DNA of 64,000 nt, taken from positions 1-64,000 of the forward strand of contig NZ_JAKZAL010000024.1 in assembly GCF_022538115.1 (NCBI RefSeq), in the 5' to 3' direction. The first letter of the stretch is position 1. Each line of letters opens with the position of its first letter. Positions 54,024-61,791 of this stretch are shown piece by piece. Below the pieces are notes generated by a model that ran no database searches, was not told the DNA's origin, and saw only the letters and a program-made list of their open reading frames with translations. The DNA is from Cognataquiflexum rubidum. Lineage in GTDB: Bacteria > Bacteroidota > Bacteroidia > Cytophagales > Cyclobacteriaceae. Position numbers and translations under genes: made by a program.

Positions 54024-54627
54024 GTTGATACATTCCGGAAAATCGATCGAAGAAGCAACCAAAGTTGCGATCATGATTCATGGCAGAGGCGCGACTTCCG
54101 CAAGCATATTGAGTTTAAGTCAATACCTGAACTTGGATAAATTTGCATTATTGGCACCGCAAGCTCCGGGTGGTTCTTGGTATCCCTACAGCTTTATGGC
54201 ACCAGATGCCAATAATGAACCTGCCTTTTCAAATTCTATTCAAGTTATTGATGGGATTGTCAAAGAAATTCTGGGCAAAGGTTTCAACTCCAGCCAAATC
54301 TACTTTATCGGATTTTCTCAGGGGGCTTGTCTTTCATTGGAATATGCTTCCCAAAAAGCCAAAAAGTATGGAGGAGTGATGGCATTTACTGGAGGATTGA
54401 TTGGAGAAAAATTAAATCCCGCCAAGTACAAAGGTGATTTTCTCGGAACGCCTGTTTTTATCGGATCAAGTCACAAGGACATGCATGTTCCATTAAGCAG
54501 GATTGAGGCTTCGGAGGAATTGATAAAAAATCTAGGTGCGGAAGTGAAAACCTTGATTTTTCCTGATACGCAGCATACCATCCGTCAAGAGGAGATCGAT
54601 TGGGTCAATAGGAATATGTTGAAGTGA
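54016..54627 (+). CDS. Phospholipase/carboxylesterase-like hydrolase (MhqD-like)
   Basis: 203 aa from the ATG at 54016; a TTG 9 bp earlier is less likely. Alpha/beta hydrolase with MIHGRGAT, nucleophile GFSQGA, acid in GSSHKDMHVP and H in DTQHTI. It is the partner of the dioxygenase gene it overlaps. A terminator follows. Confidence 0.92.
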   Translation: MPELIHSGKSIEEATKVAIMIHGRGATSASILSLSQYLNLDKFALLAPQAPGGSWYPYSFMAPDANNEPAFSNSIQVIDGIVKEILGKGFNSSQIYFIGFSQGACLSLEYASQKAKKYGGVMAFTGGLIGEKLNPAKYKGDFLGTPVFIGSSHKDMHVPLSRIEASEELIKNLGAEVKTLIFPDTQHTIRQEEIDWVNRNMLK

Positions 54628-54647
54628 TTGAAATAAATAGTAAAAAG

Positions 54648-54675
54648 CCTGATCATAAAGTCAGGCTTTTTTCCT
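54648..54675 (+). terminator. Terminator after the MhqO/MhqD-like pair
   Basis: AAAAAGCCTGA pairs with TCAGGCTTTTTT. Confidence 0.9.
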
Positions 54676-54714
54676 GATCCAAAGTCAATTTCTTTTTTTA
54701 GGGAAGATCCGACG

Positions 54715-54780
54715 ACCTTTTCCAAAGTTAGGATTGGACCTTTGAAATTTTTTTGGTTTTGTTCCAACTTTGGAAAAGTT
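54715..54780. repeat. Palindromic core also found inside the MITE-like element
   Basis: Arms ACCTTTTCCAAAGTT (54715-54729) and AACTTTGGAAAAGTT (54766-54780) match those at 16117-16131 and 16169-16183. Part of the spacer also matches (GGA..-GACC-TGAAA). I see neither the 12-bp terminal repeats nor a target duplication around this copy. Confidence 0.75.
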
Positions 54781-54871
54781 TTTCAATACCTAACAACTTT
54801 TCAAAACGATATAGAATCATCATTTGAAAAAAACTTATGACTTGTTTTCTTGTTGTTATTTATATTTGACT

Positions 54872-55552
54872 ATGGCCAATCAATACTTAAAATTTCTCGA
54901 AGCACTTTCTCAAAACAACCATAAATCATGGATGGATGAGAACAAAGCGTGGTACCTTGCTGTCAAAGAGGAATTTTTAAATGATGTGGGCGAAATGCTC
55001 GCGGAAGTTTCTGTTTGGGAACCGGCCTTATCTTCTTTCAAAGCAAAAGACTGTGTTTTTAGACAAAACAGGGATGTCCGATTTTCAGCAAACAAAGACC
55101 CCTACAAAACCAATTTTGCCGCATATTTCTCTGTAGGGGGAAAGAAATCCCTCGGCCCGGGATACTATGTACATGTTCAGCCAGGCAATAGCTTTTTGGC
55201 AGGGGGAATATGGATGCCTGAATCCGAAAGCCTAAAAAAAATAAGGCAGGAAATAGACTATTCCGGAAAAGAATTGGAAGCCATTTTGAACGAACCGAAG
55301 TTCAAAAAGACTTTTTCAGGATTGGAAGGAGACAAACTCAAGAATATGCCAAAGGGTTATGAAATGGATCACCCTTACATTGAATTGCTCAAGCAAAAGA
55401 GTTTTATAGTATCCAATCCTATTTCCGATGCGGAAATTTCCACTGGAAGTTTTAAGAAAAAAGCAGTGGAGGGCTTCAAATTGATGAAGCCATTCCATGA
55501 TTTTCTTTCCCGTGCTATAGATGAATCTGATAGCGGAGAAGGATTGATGTGA
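54872..55552 (+). CDS. DUF2461 / TIGR02453-family protein
   Basis: 226 aa from the ATG at 54872 (MANQYLKFLEALSQNN); an upstream ATG would add a non-family hydrophobic piece. Family marks are present: NHKSWMDENKAWY, VFRQNRDVRFSANKDPYKTNF and GPGYYVHVQPG. The function of the family is not established. Convergent with the small membrane protein gene. Confidence 0.93.
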   Translation: MANQYLKFLEALSQNNHKSWMDENKAWYLAVKEEFLNDVGEMLAEVSVWEPALSSFKAKDCVFRQNRDVRFSANKDPYKTNFAAYFSVGGKKSLGPGYYVHVQPGNSFLAGGIWMPESESLKKIRQEIDYSGKELEAILNEPKFKKTFSGLEGDKLKNMPKGYEMDHPYIELLKQKSFIVSNPISDAEISTGSFKKKAVEGFKLMKPFHDFLSRAIDESDSGEGLM

Positions 55553-55557
55553 TGGAT

Positions 55558-55836
55558 TTATTGGAAATCGCTCCAGTCGATTTCATCAAAAACTCCTGAG
55601 ACCGTTCCAAATCCAATCATCAACAACAAAAGAATCATCAATCCGAAACCAATAGCATACCAAATCAGTTTGGCTTTGGCCCAATTGGCTTTGTTGGGGT
55701 TTCCGGTTTTGTCCACAGCCCACACGATGAGCATGATAAATCCTACGACAGGAATATTGGCAATCAATATGGTCAAAAACCAATCGCTTGCTTTTACGGT
55801 TGGATGCTTAAAATCAGCAGTGTAGTCAAATTCCAT
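55558..55836 (-). CDS. Small two-helix membrane protein
   Basis: 92 aa with two hydrophobic segments (about 19-42 and 57-80) and an acidic tail EIDWSDFQ. No family recognised. Its start overlaps the end of the upstream lipoprotein gene by 11 bp, so it belongs to the three-gene run RidA-like, lipoprotein, membrane protein. Confidence 0.75.
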   Translation of the reverse strand: MEFDYTADFKHPTVKASDWFLTILIANIPVVGFIMLIVWAVDKTGNPNKANWAKAKLIWYAIGFGLMILLLLMIGFGTVSGVFDEIDWSDFQ

Positions 55837-56284
55837 TTTCTTCAGGGTTTTGGGAAATTAATAAGTCTTTTACTTCAAATGTGTATTCGCTGATGGCAAA
55901 ATTTTCAGCGTTGAAAGGATCGGTTTGAATAAAAGAAATTTTGATGGTTTTGTAATCCTCAATTTTTGAATATCCTTGGGAATACAATTCAGCGCATTTT
56001 CTGGCTACATTTTCTTCACTCATTCTCATTTCAGGACTTTTTCCATTGAATAGCCTGAGTTCGATTGTGCCTTGGTTTTCGCCATCCGTGTATTCTTGGG
56101 ATACATTTACTTCTACACTTTCAAATTCTCCCAAAGCCATTATTTCTGCTGAAGGGATGTAGCCTTCTCCGGCGATTTTGCTAAATCCCCACATCATACC
56201 TTTGACCATTGTCTCTCCATCGCAGGCGCAGGAACTGACAAACAAGGAAATTAAAAGAAAATAGATTGGACTGAATTTTTTCAT
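55826..56284 (-). CDS. Hypothetical lipoprotein
   Basis: 152 aa. Lipobox SSCA puts the lipidated Cys near residue 19. The mature part is a mixed alpha/beta domain with no recognised motif. The start overlaps the RidA-like stop in ATGA, and the 3' end overlaps the next gene. Confidence 0.8.
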   Translation of the reverse strand: MKKFSPIYFLLISLFVSSCACDGETMVKGMMWGFSKIAGEGYIPSAEIMALGEFESVEVNVSQEYTDGENQGTIELRLFNGKSPEMRMSEENVARKCAELYSQGYSKIEDYKTIKISFIQTDPFNAENFAISEYTFEVKDLLISQNPEENGI

Positions 56285-56790
56285 TTTGCTGCAACGGCTT
56301 CAATTTCAATCAACAATTCAGGGTTGGCGAGAGAATGAACTGCTATCGTCGATCTTGCGACTTTGTTTGGGTTGGTTTCATTGTTGAAATATTCCCCATA
56401 TGCCTTGAACCACGCCTCCCAATCAATTTTTCCATTCTTGTCAGGTGCAAGATAAACACGGAGAAAAACCACGTCTTCAAGTGTAAACCCACCTTCACCG
56501 ATAGTTTCTTTTATCCTTTCCAATATCCCGATACTTTGCTCATAAGTATTGCCAAACCTTCCGTAAGTACCCGGAACAGCATTTTCATCCTTTACAGGAG
56601 CGACCAAACCGGATGTATAGAAATATTCTACGCCTTTTGGAATGTACACACCTCTAAGAATGGCGGCATCAGGCCGATCATACCGGACGATAAATTCCTC
56701 CTTTTCTGCGGCAACTTCTTTTTTCTCTGTGGTGACCATGCAGGAACCAAGGAAAGCAAACATGGGTAAAAGGAAAATTATTCTTTTCAT
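56281..56790 (-). CDS. RidA/YjgF-family lipoprotein
   Basis: 169 aa, about 40 longer than cytosolic RidA because of a lipoprotein signal (LGSC, Cys near residue 17) and a charged linker. The domain ends VARSTIAVHSLANPELLIEIEAVA with the arginine that in RidA binds the 2-aminoacrylate carboxylate (stretch split: VARSTIAVHSL, then LLIEIEAVA). Export of a RidA fold is unusual; the substrate may differ from enamine. First gene of a three-gene run. Confidence 0.88.
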   Translation of the reverse strand: MKRIIFLLPMFAFLGSCMVTTEKKEVAAEKEEFIVRYDRPDAAILRGVYIPKGVEYFYTSGLVAPVKDENAVPGTYGRFGNTYEQSIGILERIKETIGEGGFTLEDVVFLRVYLAPDKNGKIDWEAWFKAYGEYFNNETNPNKVARSTIAVHSLANPELLIEIEAVAAK

Positions 56791-56811
56791 CTTTTGTCTG
56801 GGTTTTCTGGA

Positions 56812-56840
56812 ATTAAAAAGGCTTGTTTTACCAAGCCTCT
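56812..56840 (-). terminator. Terminator after the alpha-glucan operon
   Basis: On the minus strand AGGCTTG and CAAGCCT pair around a 6-base loop and are followed by TTTTTAATT. It lies just past the GH57 stop. Confidence 0.85.
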
Positions 56841-56862
56841 TATTATTGATTCAATATGTAGT

Positions 56863-58077
56863 CTATTCTTCAGCTTCTGCCAATTCGTTCTCTTTCATTT
56901 TGACACGAAGGATGAAATCGCTCAATACATTCATGTAGTTGATAAAAGCATCGTATGGTGTGTCATAATGACTGAAATAGGAGTGGACATGGCCATCAGA
57001 AAAGAATTTGGTACACATGTAATAGAAATGATCGGAGGTCTGAAGGTAATTCCAATCCCTCTGGATTTCCTCGTCTTCGATGTTTTTGACACGGTTTTCC
57101 ATTTCATAAAGTTTGGAAAATGCCTCATTTTGGAGGTCGTTTCCTAACCAGGCAGTCAAATCCCTTTCCTCATCCGCCCAAGAGATTGGGGTAGGTACAT
57201 GAATCTTAGCTACCGGAGTTCCATTTTTCACCACCTCAGATGGTGTAGAGAAGTTGAAATCGGTATACTTAAATACTGCACTTGGAAGTGCCTTCATAAA
57301 CTCAAATATTCCTGTCTCTGCCCATTGGTGTTCTCCAAAGGTCTCATAATCCATAAAAAGGTTGATGACTTGCTGCTCTTGAGGCACGGCATTGAGCCAG
57401 GTGACAAACTTCTCTGTCGTCAGAGGATAATCCGCCCAGGTCTTGTTGCTGAACCTGAAAGCGATGTCATCGCTGAGTTGGAAGTTTTTAAGAAGTATCT
57501 TCAGGTTAGGATCGATTGCGTTTTGGTAAACAAAGTTCGGACTTTTCCATCCCAAAATATGCTTGGCACCTTCTGTCAGCATTCCTTCATATCCCATTTC
57601 TGCCACCATTCCGCCGATTTTGTCAGAATAAATCAATTCTGTATTTCTAAAAACCTTTGAGGTGTAGCCGTTGAAATGTCTTTTTATTTTCTCGGTATGT
57701 CTTCCGACCATTCTCTTGAATTCATCCTTGCTTTTCAAAGAGCACAATGCATGTGCGTCTGTTTCGCTCAAGATTTCAACATGCCCGGTGGCCACCAGTT
57801 TTTTGAAACTTTCCAGCACATCAGGTGCAAATGCCTCGAACTGATCCAAGCAAACGCCTGATATTGAAAAAGCCACTTTGAACCTCCCCTGATGCATATG
57901 GATAAGGTCTAGCAAAAGGGCATTCATTGGGAGGTAGCATTTTTGGGCTACTTTCCGGATGATGCTTTTGTTACTGTAATCGTCCCAATAATAATGGTCA
58001 TCACCAATATCAAAAAAGCGATAAGGCTTGATTCTTAGAGGCTGGTGAACCTGAAAGTAAAAACATATTGTTCTCAT
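56863..58077 (-). CDS. Glycoside hydrolase family 57 (alpha-glucan-acting)
   Basis: 404 aa, cytosolic. GH57 marks are the N-terminal FYFQVHQPLR, the nucleophile E147 in FRNTELIYSD and the acid D243 in FMDYETFGEH. Family members are alpha-amylases, 4-alpha-glucanotransferases or branching enzymes; the exact reaction is not decided here. Last gene of an operon with a GT4 glycosyltransferase (2-bp gap) and a debranching enzyme. Confidence 0.94.
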   Translation of the reverse strand: MRTICFYFQVHQPLRIKPYRFFDIGDDHYYWDDYSNKSIIRKVAQKCYLPMNALLLDLIHMHQGRFKVAFSISGVCLDQFEAFAPDVLESFKKLVATGHVEILSETDAHALCSLKSKDEFKRMVGRHTEKIKRHFNGYTSKVFRNTELIYSDKIGGMVAEMGYEGMLTEGAKHILGWKSPNFVYQNAIDPNLKILLKNFQLSDDIAFRFSNKTWADYPLTTEKFVTWLNAVPQEQQVINLFMDYETFGEHQWAETGIFEFMKALPSAVFKYTDFNFSTPSEVVKNGTPVAKIHVPTPISWADEERDLTAWLGNDLQNEAFSKLYEMENRVKNIEDEEIQRDWNYLQTSDHFYYMCTKFFSDGHVHSYFSHYDTPYDAFINYMNVLSDFILRVKMKENELAEAEE

Positions 58078-58079
58078 GG

Positions 58080-59360
58080 CTATTGTTTTATGGTCTTTTC
58101 GTATACTTTAACTAGTTTGGCTGCTACATGCTCCCACTTCAGTTTTTTCAATTCCTCACTGCCAAGTTCCTTGAACATCTTTGAGATACTTTCATAATGG
58201 AGCAAACCAAAAATGGCATCAGCCATGGCATCAACATCCCAAAAATCTACTTTGATGGCATTTACCAGCACTTCTGCTACGCCTGACTGTTTGGAGATGA
58301 TGACCGGAGTGTTATGCCTTACTGCCTCGAGCGGGGCAATCCCAAACGGTTCGGAGACTGAAGGCATGACGTAGACATCACTGATGGCATACATGTCATC
58401 CACATCTTGGCCTTTCAGGAATCCTGTAAAATGGAATTTTGTTCCCATACCCAATTCTGCAACTCGTTCAATCATTCTATTGAGAAGATCACCGTTTCCG
58501 GCCATGACAAATCTCACATTAGGATCTCTGTCGATAACTTTTTTGGCGGCTTCCACAAAGTATTCCGGTCCTTTTTGGAATGTAATCCTTCCCAGGAAGG
58601 TGACTATTTTTTCCGGTACATGCTTCTTGGTTTCTGAATGGATGATGCTTGCATCAAGGACGGCATTGTGAAGTACGCTGACTTTATCCGGATGTACGCC
58701 GTATTTATCGATTACAATCTTTCGGGTCAGGTGGCTTACCGCCACCACATGGTCAGCGGCGTGCATTCCTGCTCTTTCGATGTCATATACAGGTTTGTTT
58801 ACTGATTCGCCTGATCTGTCAAATTCGGTGGCGTGAATATGTGCAATGAGTGGTTTTCCACTGATCTCTTTGGCTGCAATTCCTGCCGGATATGCCAGCC
58901 AATCATGGGCATGGATGACATCATGTTCTTTGGATTTGGCAATTTGGGCTGCGACAAGTGCATACCTGGAAACTTCCTTCATCAAATCCTTTCCGTATTT
59001 TCCGCTAAATTCAAACTTGTTGGAAAAAACACTTTCATCGACATCTGTCCGGTCGTGGATGGTAAAGTCGGTGTACTTTTTAAATTCCTCAGGTCCCAAA
59101 TAGGGCACGAGAAAACTGCTTACTTCAAGGTAAGTAAGGTTTTTCCAGATTTTCTTAAATTTTCTTTCCCGATAATCAATGACTACGTCGCTGGCATTGA
59201 CAAAATCTGCCAGTGGTTCTTCGTCACCCCATAGTTTCGGCACCACAAAAATAACCTCTTGGTTATGATGATTTAAGCCTTTGACCAAGCCATAACAAGC
59301 TGTGCCCAAGCCCCCGGAAATATGTGGAGGAAATTCCCAACCGAACATTAATATCTTCAT
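58080..59360 (-). CDS. GT4 glycosyltransferase (glycogen-synthase-like)
   Basis: 426 aa, GT-B fold. Opens MKILMFGWEFPPHISGGLG, the donor-side G-G-L-G motif of starch/glycogen-synthase-like enzymes, and carries the GT4 E-x7-E region in SVSEPFGIAPLEAV. It probably extends or primes an alpha-glucan with ADP- or UDP-glucose. It lies 9 bp downstream of the debranching gene and 2 bp upstream of GH57. Confidence 0.93.
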   Translation of the reverse strand: MKILMFGWEFPPHISGGLGTACYGLVKGLNHHNQEVIFVVPKLWGDEEPLADFVNASDVVIDYRERKFKKIWKNLTYLEVSSFLVPYLGPEEFKKYTDFTIHDRTDVDESVFSNKFEFSGKYGKDLMKEVSRYALVAAQIAKSKEHDVIHAHDWLAYPAGIAAKEISGKPLIAHIHATEFDRSGESVNKPVYDIERAGMHAADHVVAVSHLTRKIVIDKYGVHPDKVSVLHNAVLDASIIHSETKKHVPEKIVTFLGRITFQKGPEYFVEAAKKVIDRDPNVRFVMAGNGDLLNRMIERVAELGMGTKFHFTGFLKGQDVDDMYAISDVYVMPSVSEPFGIAPLEAVRHNTPVIISKQSGVAEVLVNAIKVDFWDVDAMADAIFGLLHYESISKMFKELGSEELKKLKWEHVAAKLVKVYEKTIKQ

Positions 59361-59369
59361 AAAACCGAA

Positions 59370-61286
59370 TTAAACTTTTTCCAAAATATACATCATTCTC
59401 AACAACTCACCGATAGACCATGCTGAAGAGATGGCTCCTTTTGGTCTGTGTGGAGGATCTCCATCATAAATTTCAGCAACAGTTCCTATACCGTATTGCG
59501 GCATGACATCATCAAATGCCTGCACTATTTTTTCTACAAAATGTTTCCCTGCTTTGCCATGTAACCTCAGGTATCCCTCCACAAAGTGACCCAACAACCA
59601 AGCCCAAACAGTGCCATTGTGATAGGCAATATCTCTTGTGTACTGGTTTCCGTGGTAATAGCCCTTGTATCCCGGATCATCAGGAGCGAGTGACCTCAAT
59701 CCCCTTGGAGTAAGAAGTTTTGATTTGACGATCTCCAAAATACTTTTCATCTGACTTTCTTCCAATGGGGAATAAGGCAAAGAAGTCGCAATCACCATAT
59801 TTGGCCTTATCGCCCAATCCTTATAGTCTCCGCTAACATAATCTGCCAAATAGCCTTTTTTCTCATCCCAGAATACCTCCATAAAGGAATTTTTAACCTG
59901 TTCGGCCAAATCTTTGATTTCAGATTCATTGGTCAGTTCATGATAGAAACAAAGGGCATTGTACCACAATGCATTGATCTCTACCGGACATCCGATTCTT
60001 GGGGTGACAGGACCATCAGAATTGACAGCATCCATCCAAGTAAGGGCAACCCCTTCCTGACCTCCGTACACAAGTCCGTTTTCAAGCATGTGGATGTTGT
60101 AATCAGTCCCTTTCTTGAATCCGTCAATAATACCCTTCATTTTTTCGAGGTACTTTTTCTTGACAGTTTTGGTGTCTCCGGTAAATCTGATGTATTGCTG
60201 CAATGACCAAAAGAACCATAGTGGCGCATCCATCGATGCAAGATTTCTCATCACACCGCTCCCCACATTCGGGAACAATGGCCCATGAAGATCTGCTACC
60301 ATGGTATCCATGATATCGAGGAAAGTTTCTTTGTCCCCTTGGGTCAAAACCAACCCCGGCGCCGACACGAAAGTATCTCTACCCCACCATCCAAACCAAG
60401 GGTAACCGGCAATGACATGGGTTTTGCCATCTCGTTTCTGGATAAACTGCCCTGCTGAGTTTTTGAGGCAATTGACAAAATTGTTTCTTGGGATTCTTCT
60501 TGCAAGTTCTTTTTCAAACGCCCTTTGTCGGGTACTAGGGTCAGCATCCGTAAGTCCTGCTGAAAAAATCACGGACTCACCTTTGGCAATATCAAATTCG
60601 AAATATCCCGGAACAAACAAATCTTCCTGGTATTCATAACCTCTTTCCCTTTCCATGATATATTCAATATTGAAATACCATTCCGGTTTGGAGGTATAGT
60701 CATTTTTTTTGGATAGCTGAAGATATAGCGGGGAGTATTCGGGATAGAGCTGAAATTTTACACCATGGGGCACTTTTTCAAATTCTTTGTTAATCCTGTT
60801 GTTTTCTTTTGAAAGGTTATGGTAGCCTCTGAATGCCAAAAAAGGGCTGATCCGGATTGTAGTAGGTGAATGGGCTTCCAACAGGGTATATTTGATCATC
60901 ACCCGATCCCTATTGGTATCGAGAATGAGTTCTTTCTGAAGCAAAACGCCTCCTACACGATAGGTGAGTTTTGGAATAGGCTCGGTGTCGAAATCTTCTA
61001 AATATTTATGGCCCCTTGGGGAATAATTGCCAGGAAACTTACTGATCCCAAGGTTAAAACTTGCCCCTCTCTGAATGACTGTCTCGTGGACAGTCGACAA
61101 CATCACGTGCAGTTGCTCATCAATCTGCGGTTGGGGAACCACCAATAACCCATGATATTTCCTGGTGTTACACCCGATTATGGTCGTGCTGGTATAACAT
61201 CCGCCTCTATTGGTTCGAATTATTTCCCTGTCAAGTGAGTAGTTGAGGTTAATTAATTGGGTTTTGTCAAAGTGGATGTAACTCAT
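59370..61286 (-). CDS. Glycogen debranching enzyme (amylo-alpha-1,6-glucosidase type)
   Basis: 638 aa. An N-terminal GDE_N-like beta domain (about 1-270) precedes an (alpha/alpha)6 catalytic domain of GH133 with YPWFGWWGRDTF and the late NGTVWAWLLGHF. It removes alpha-1,6 branches from glycogen-like polymers in the cytosol. First gene of the three-gene alpha-glucan operon. Confidence 0.94.
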   Translation of the reverse strand: MSYIHFDKTQLINLNYSLDREIIRTNRGGCYTSTTIIGCNTRKYHGLLVVPQPQIDEQLHVMLSTVHETVIQRGASFNLGISKFPGNYSPRGHKYLEDFDTEPIPKLTYRVGGVLLQKELILDTNRDRVMIKYTLLEAHSPTTIRISPFLAFRGYHNLSKENNRINKEFEKVPHGVKFQLYPEYSPLYLQLSKKNDYTSKPEWYFNIEYIMERERGYEYQEDLFVPGYFEFDIAKGESVIFSAGLTDADPSTRQRAFEKELARRIPRNNFVNCLKNSAGQFIQKRDGKTHVIAGYPWFGWWGRDTFVSAPGLVLTQGDKETFLDIMDTMVADLHGPLFPNVGSGVMRNLASMDAPLWFFWSLQQYIRFTGDTKTVKKKYLEKMKGIIDGFKKGTDYNIHMLENGLVYGGQEGVALTWMDAVNSDGPVTPRIGCPVEINALWYNALCFYHELTNESEIKDLAEQVKNSFMEVFWDEKKGYLADYVSGDYKDWAIRPNMVIATSLPYSPLEESQMKSILEIVKSKLLTPRGLRSLAPDDPGYKGYYHGNQYTRDIAYHNGTVWAWLLGHFVEGYLRLHGKAGKHFVEKIVQAFDDVMPQYGIGTVAEIYDGDPPHRPKGAISSAWSIGELLRMMYILEKV

Positions 61287-61395
61287 TTGGTCAAAAGTTT
61301 GAGATTTTTATAAAAATACTTTTTTGCATGCGAAAGAAAAATTAATTGGGACAAAAATAAAGGTTATGTTTCCATAACCTTGAATTATTCTTGAA

Positions 61396-61536
61396 TTAAG
61401 AGAGTGCCCCTTCTTTTTGCAGTTCCTCAAAGTTTCGGAGGGATTCCTCAAACTTGATGACGTAAAGATGAACAAATTTGAGATTTACCGGATTGACCTT
61501 TGGAAATCTAGGTGAAGATTTGAATAAAGTAAACAT
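61396..61536 (-). CDS. Possible 46-residue protein
   Basis: A clean small frame opening MFTLFKSSPRFPKVN and ending KEGALS, ahead of the debranching operon. A TAAATTTG -7-like element lies only a few bases before its ATG, which would make the message almost leaderless. No family is recognised. It may be a genuine small protein or chance. Confidence 0.3.
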   Translation of the reverse strand: MFTLFKSSPRFPKVNPVNLKFVHLYVIKFEESLRNFEELQKEGALS

Positions 61537-61605
61537 TGCCTTCCAAATTTAATTTTAACCACTAATACAAAATTTATGCCATTTGGGTTCATTGAAAACA
61601 ATAAA

Positions 61606-61637
61606 AAATAAAAACCCCTGTCCAAGACAGGGGTTTG
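61606..61637 (-). terminator. Terminator after tRNA-His
   Basis: On the minus strand AAACCCCTGTC pairs with GACAGGGGTTT and is followed by a T-rich tail. It lies directly downstream of the tRNA. Confidence 0.9.
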
Positions 61638-61639
61638 AG

Positions 61640-61714
61640 GGTGGAAGACCGGGTTCGAACCGGCGACCTCTGGATCCACAAACCAGCGCTCTAACCAGCT
61701 GAGCTACAACCACC
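61640..61714 (-). tRNA. tRNA-His (GTG)
   Basis: Cloverleaf readable on the minus strand. D arm GCTC/GAGC, anticodon loop TTGTGGA giving anticodon GTG, and T loop TTCGAAC with stem GCCGG/CCGGT. The extra 5' G (position -1) expected of tRNA-His is encoded opposite C73, and CCA is not encoded. Unusually, by my pairing there are T-T mismatches at 5-68 and 6-67 in the acceptor stem and at 31-39 in the anticodon stem. Confidence 0.93.
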
Positions 61715-61791
61715 ATTTTAATTTATTCTGATCATTTATCAGATTGGACTGCAAAGGTAATATTTCGCGATTCCTAAAGCAATAACCTTTC

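Noticed and set aside
61485-61679. 64-codon minus-strand frame
   Set aside because: Translation of the tRNA-His gene and its terminator.
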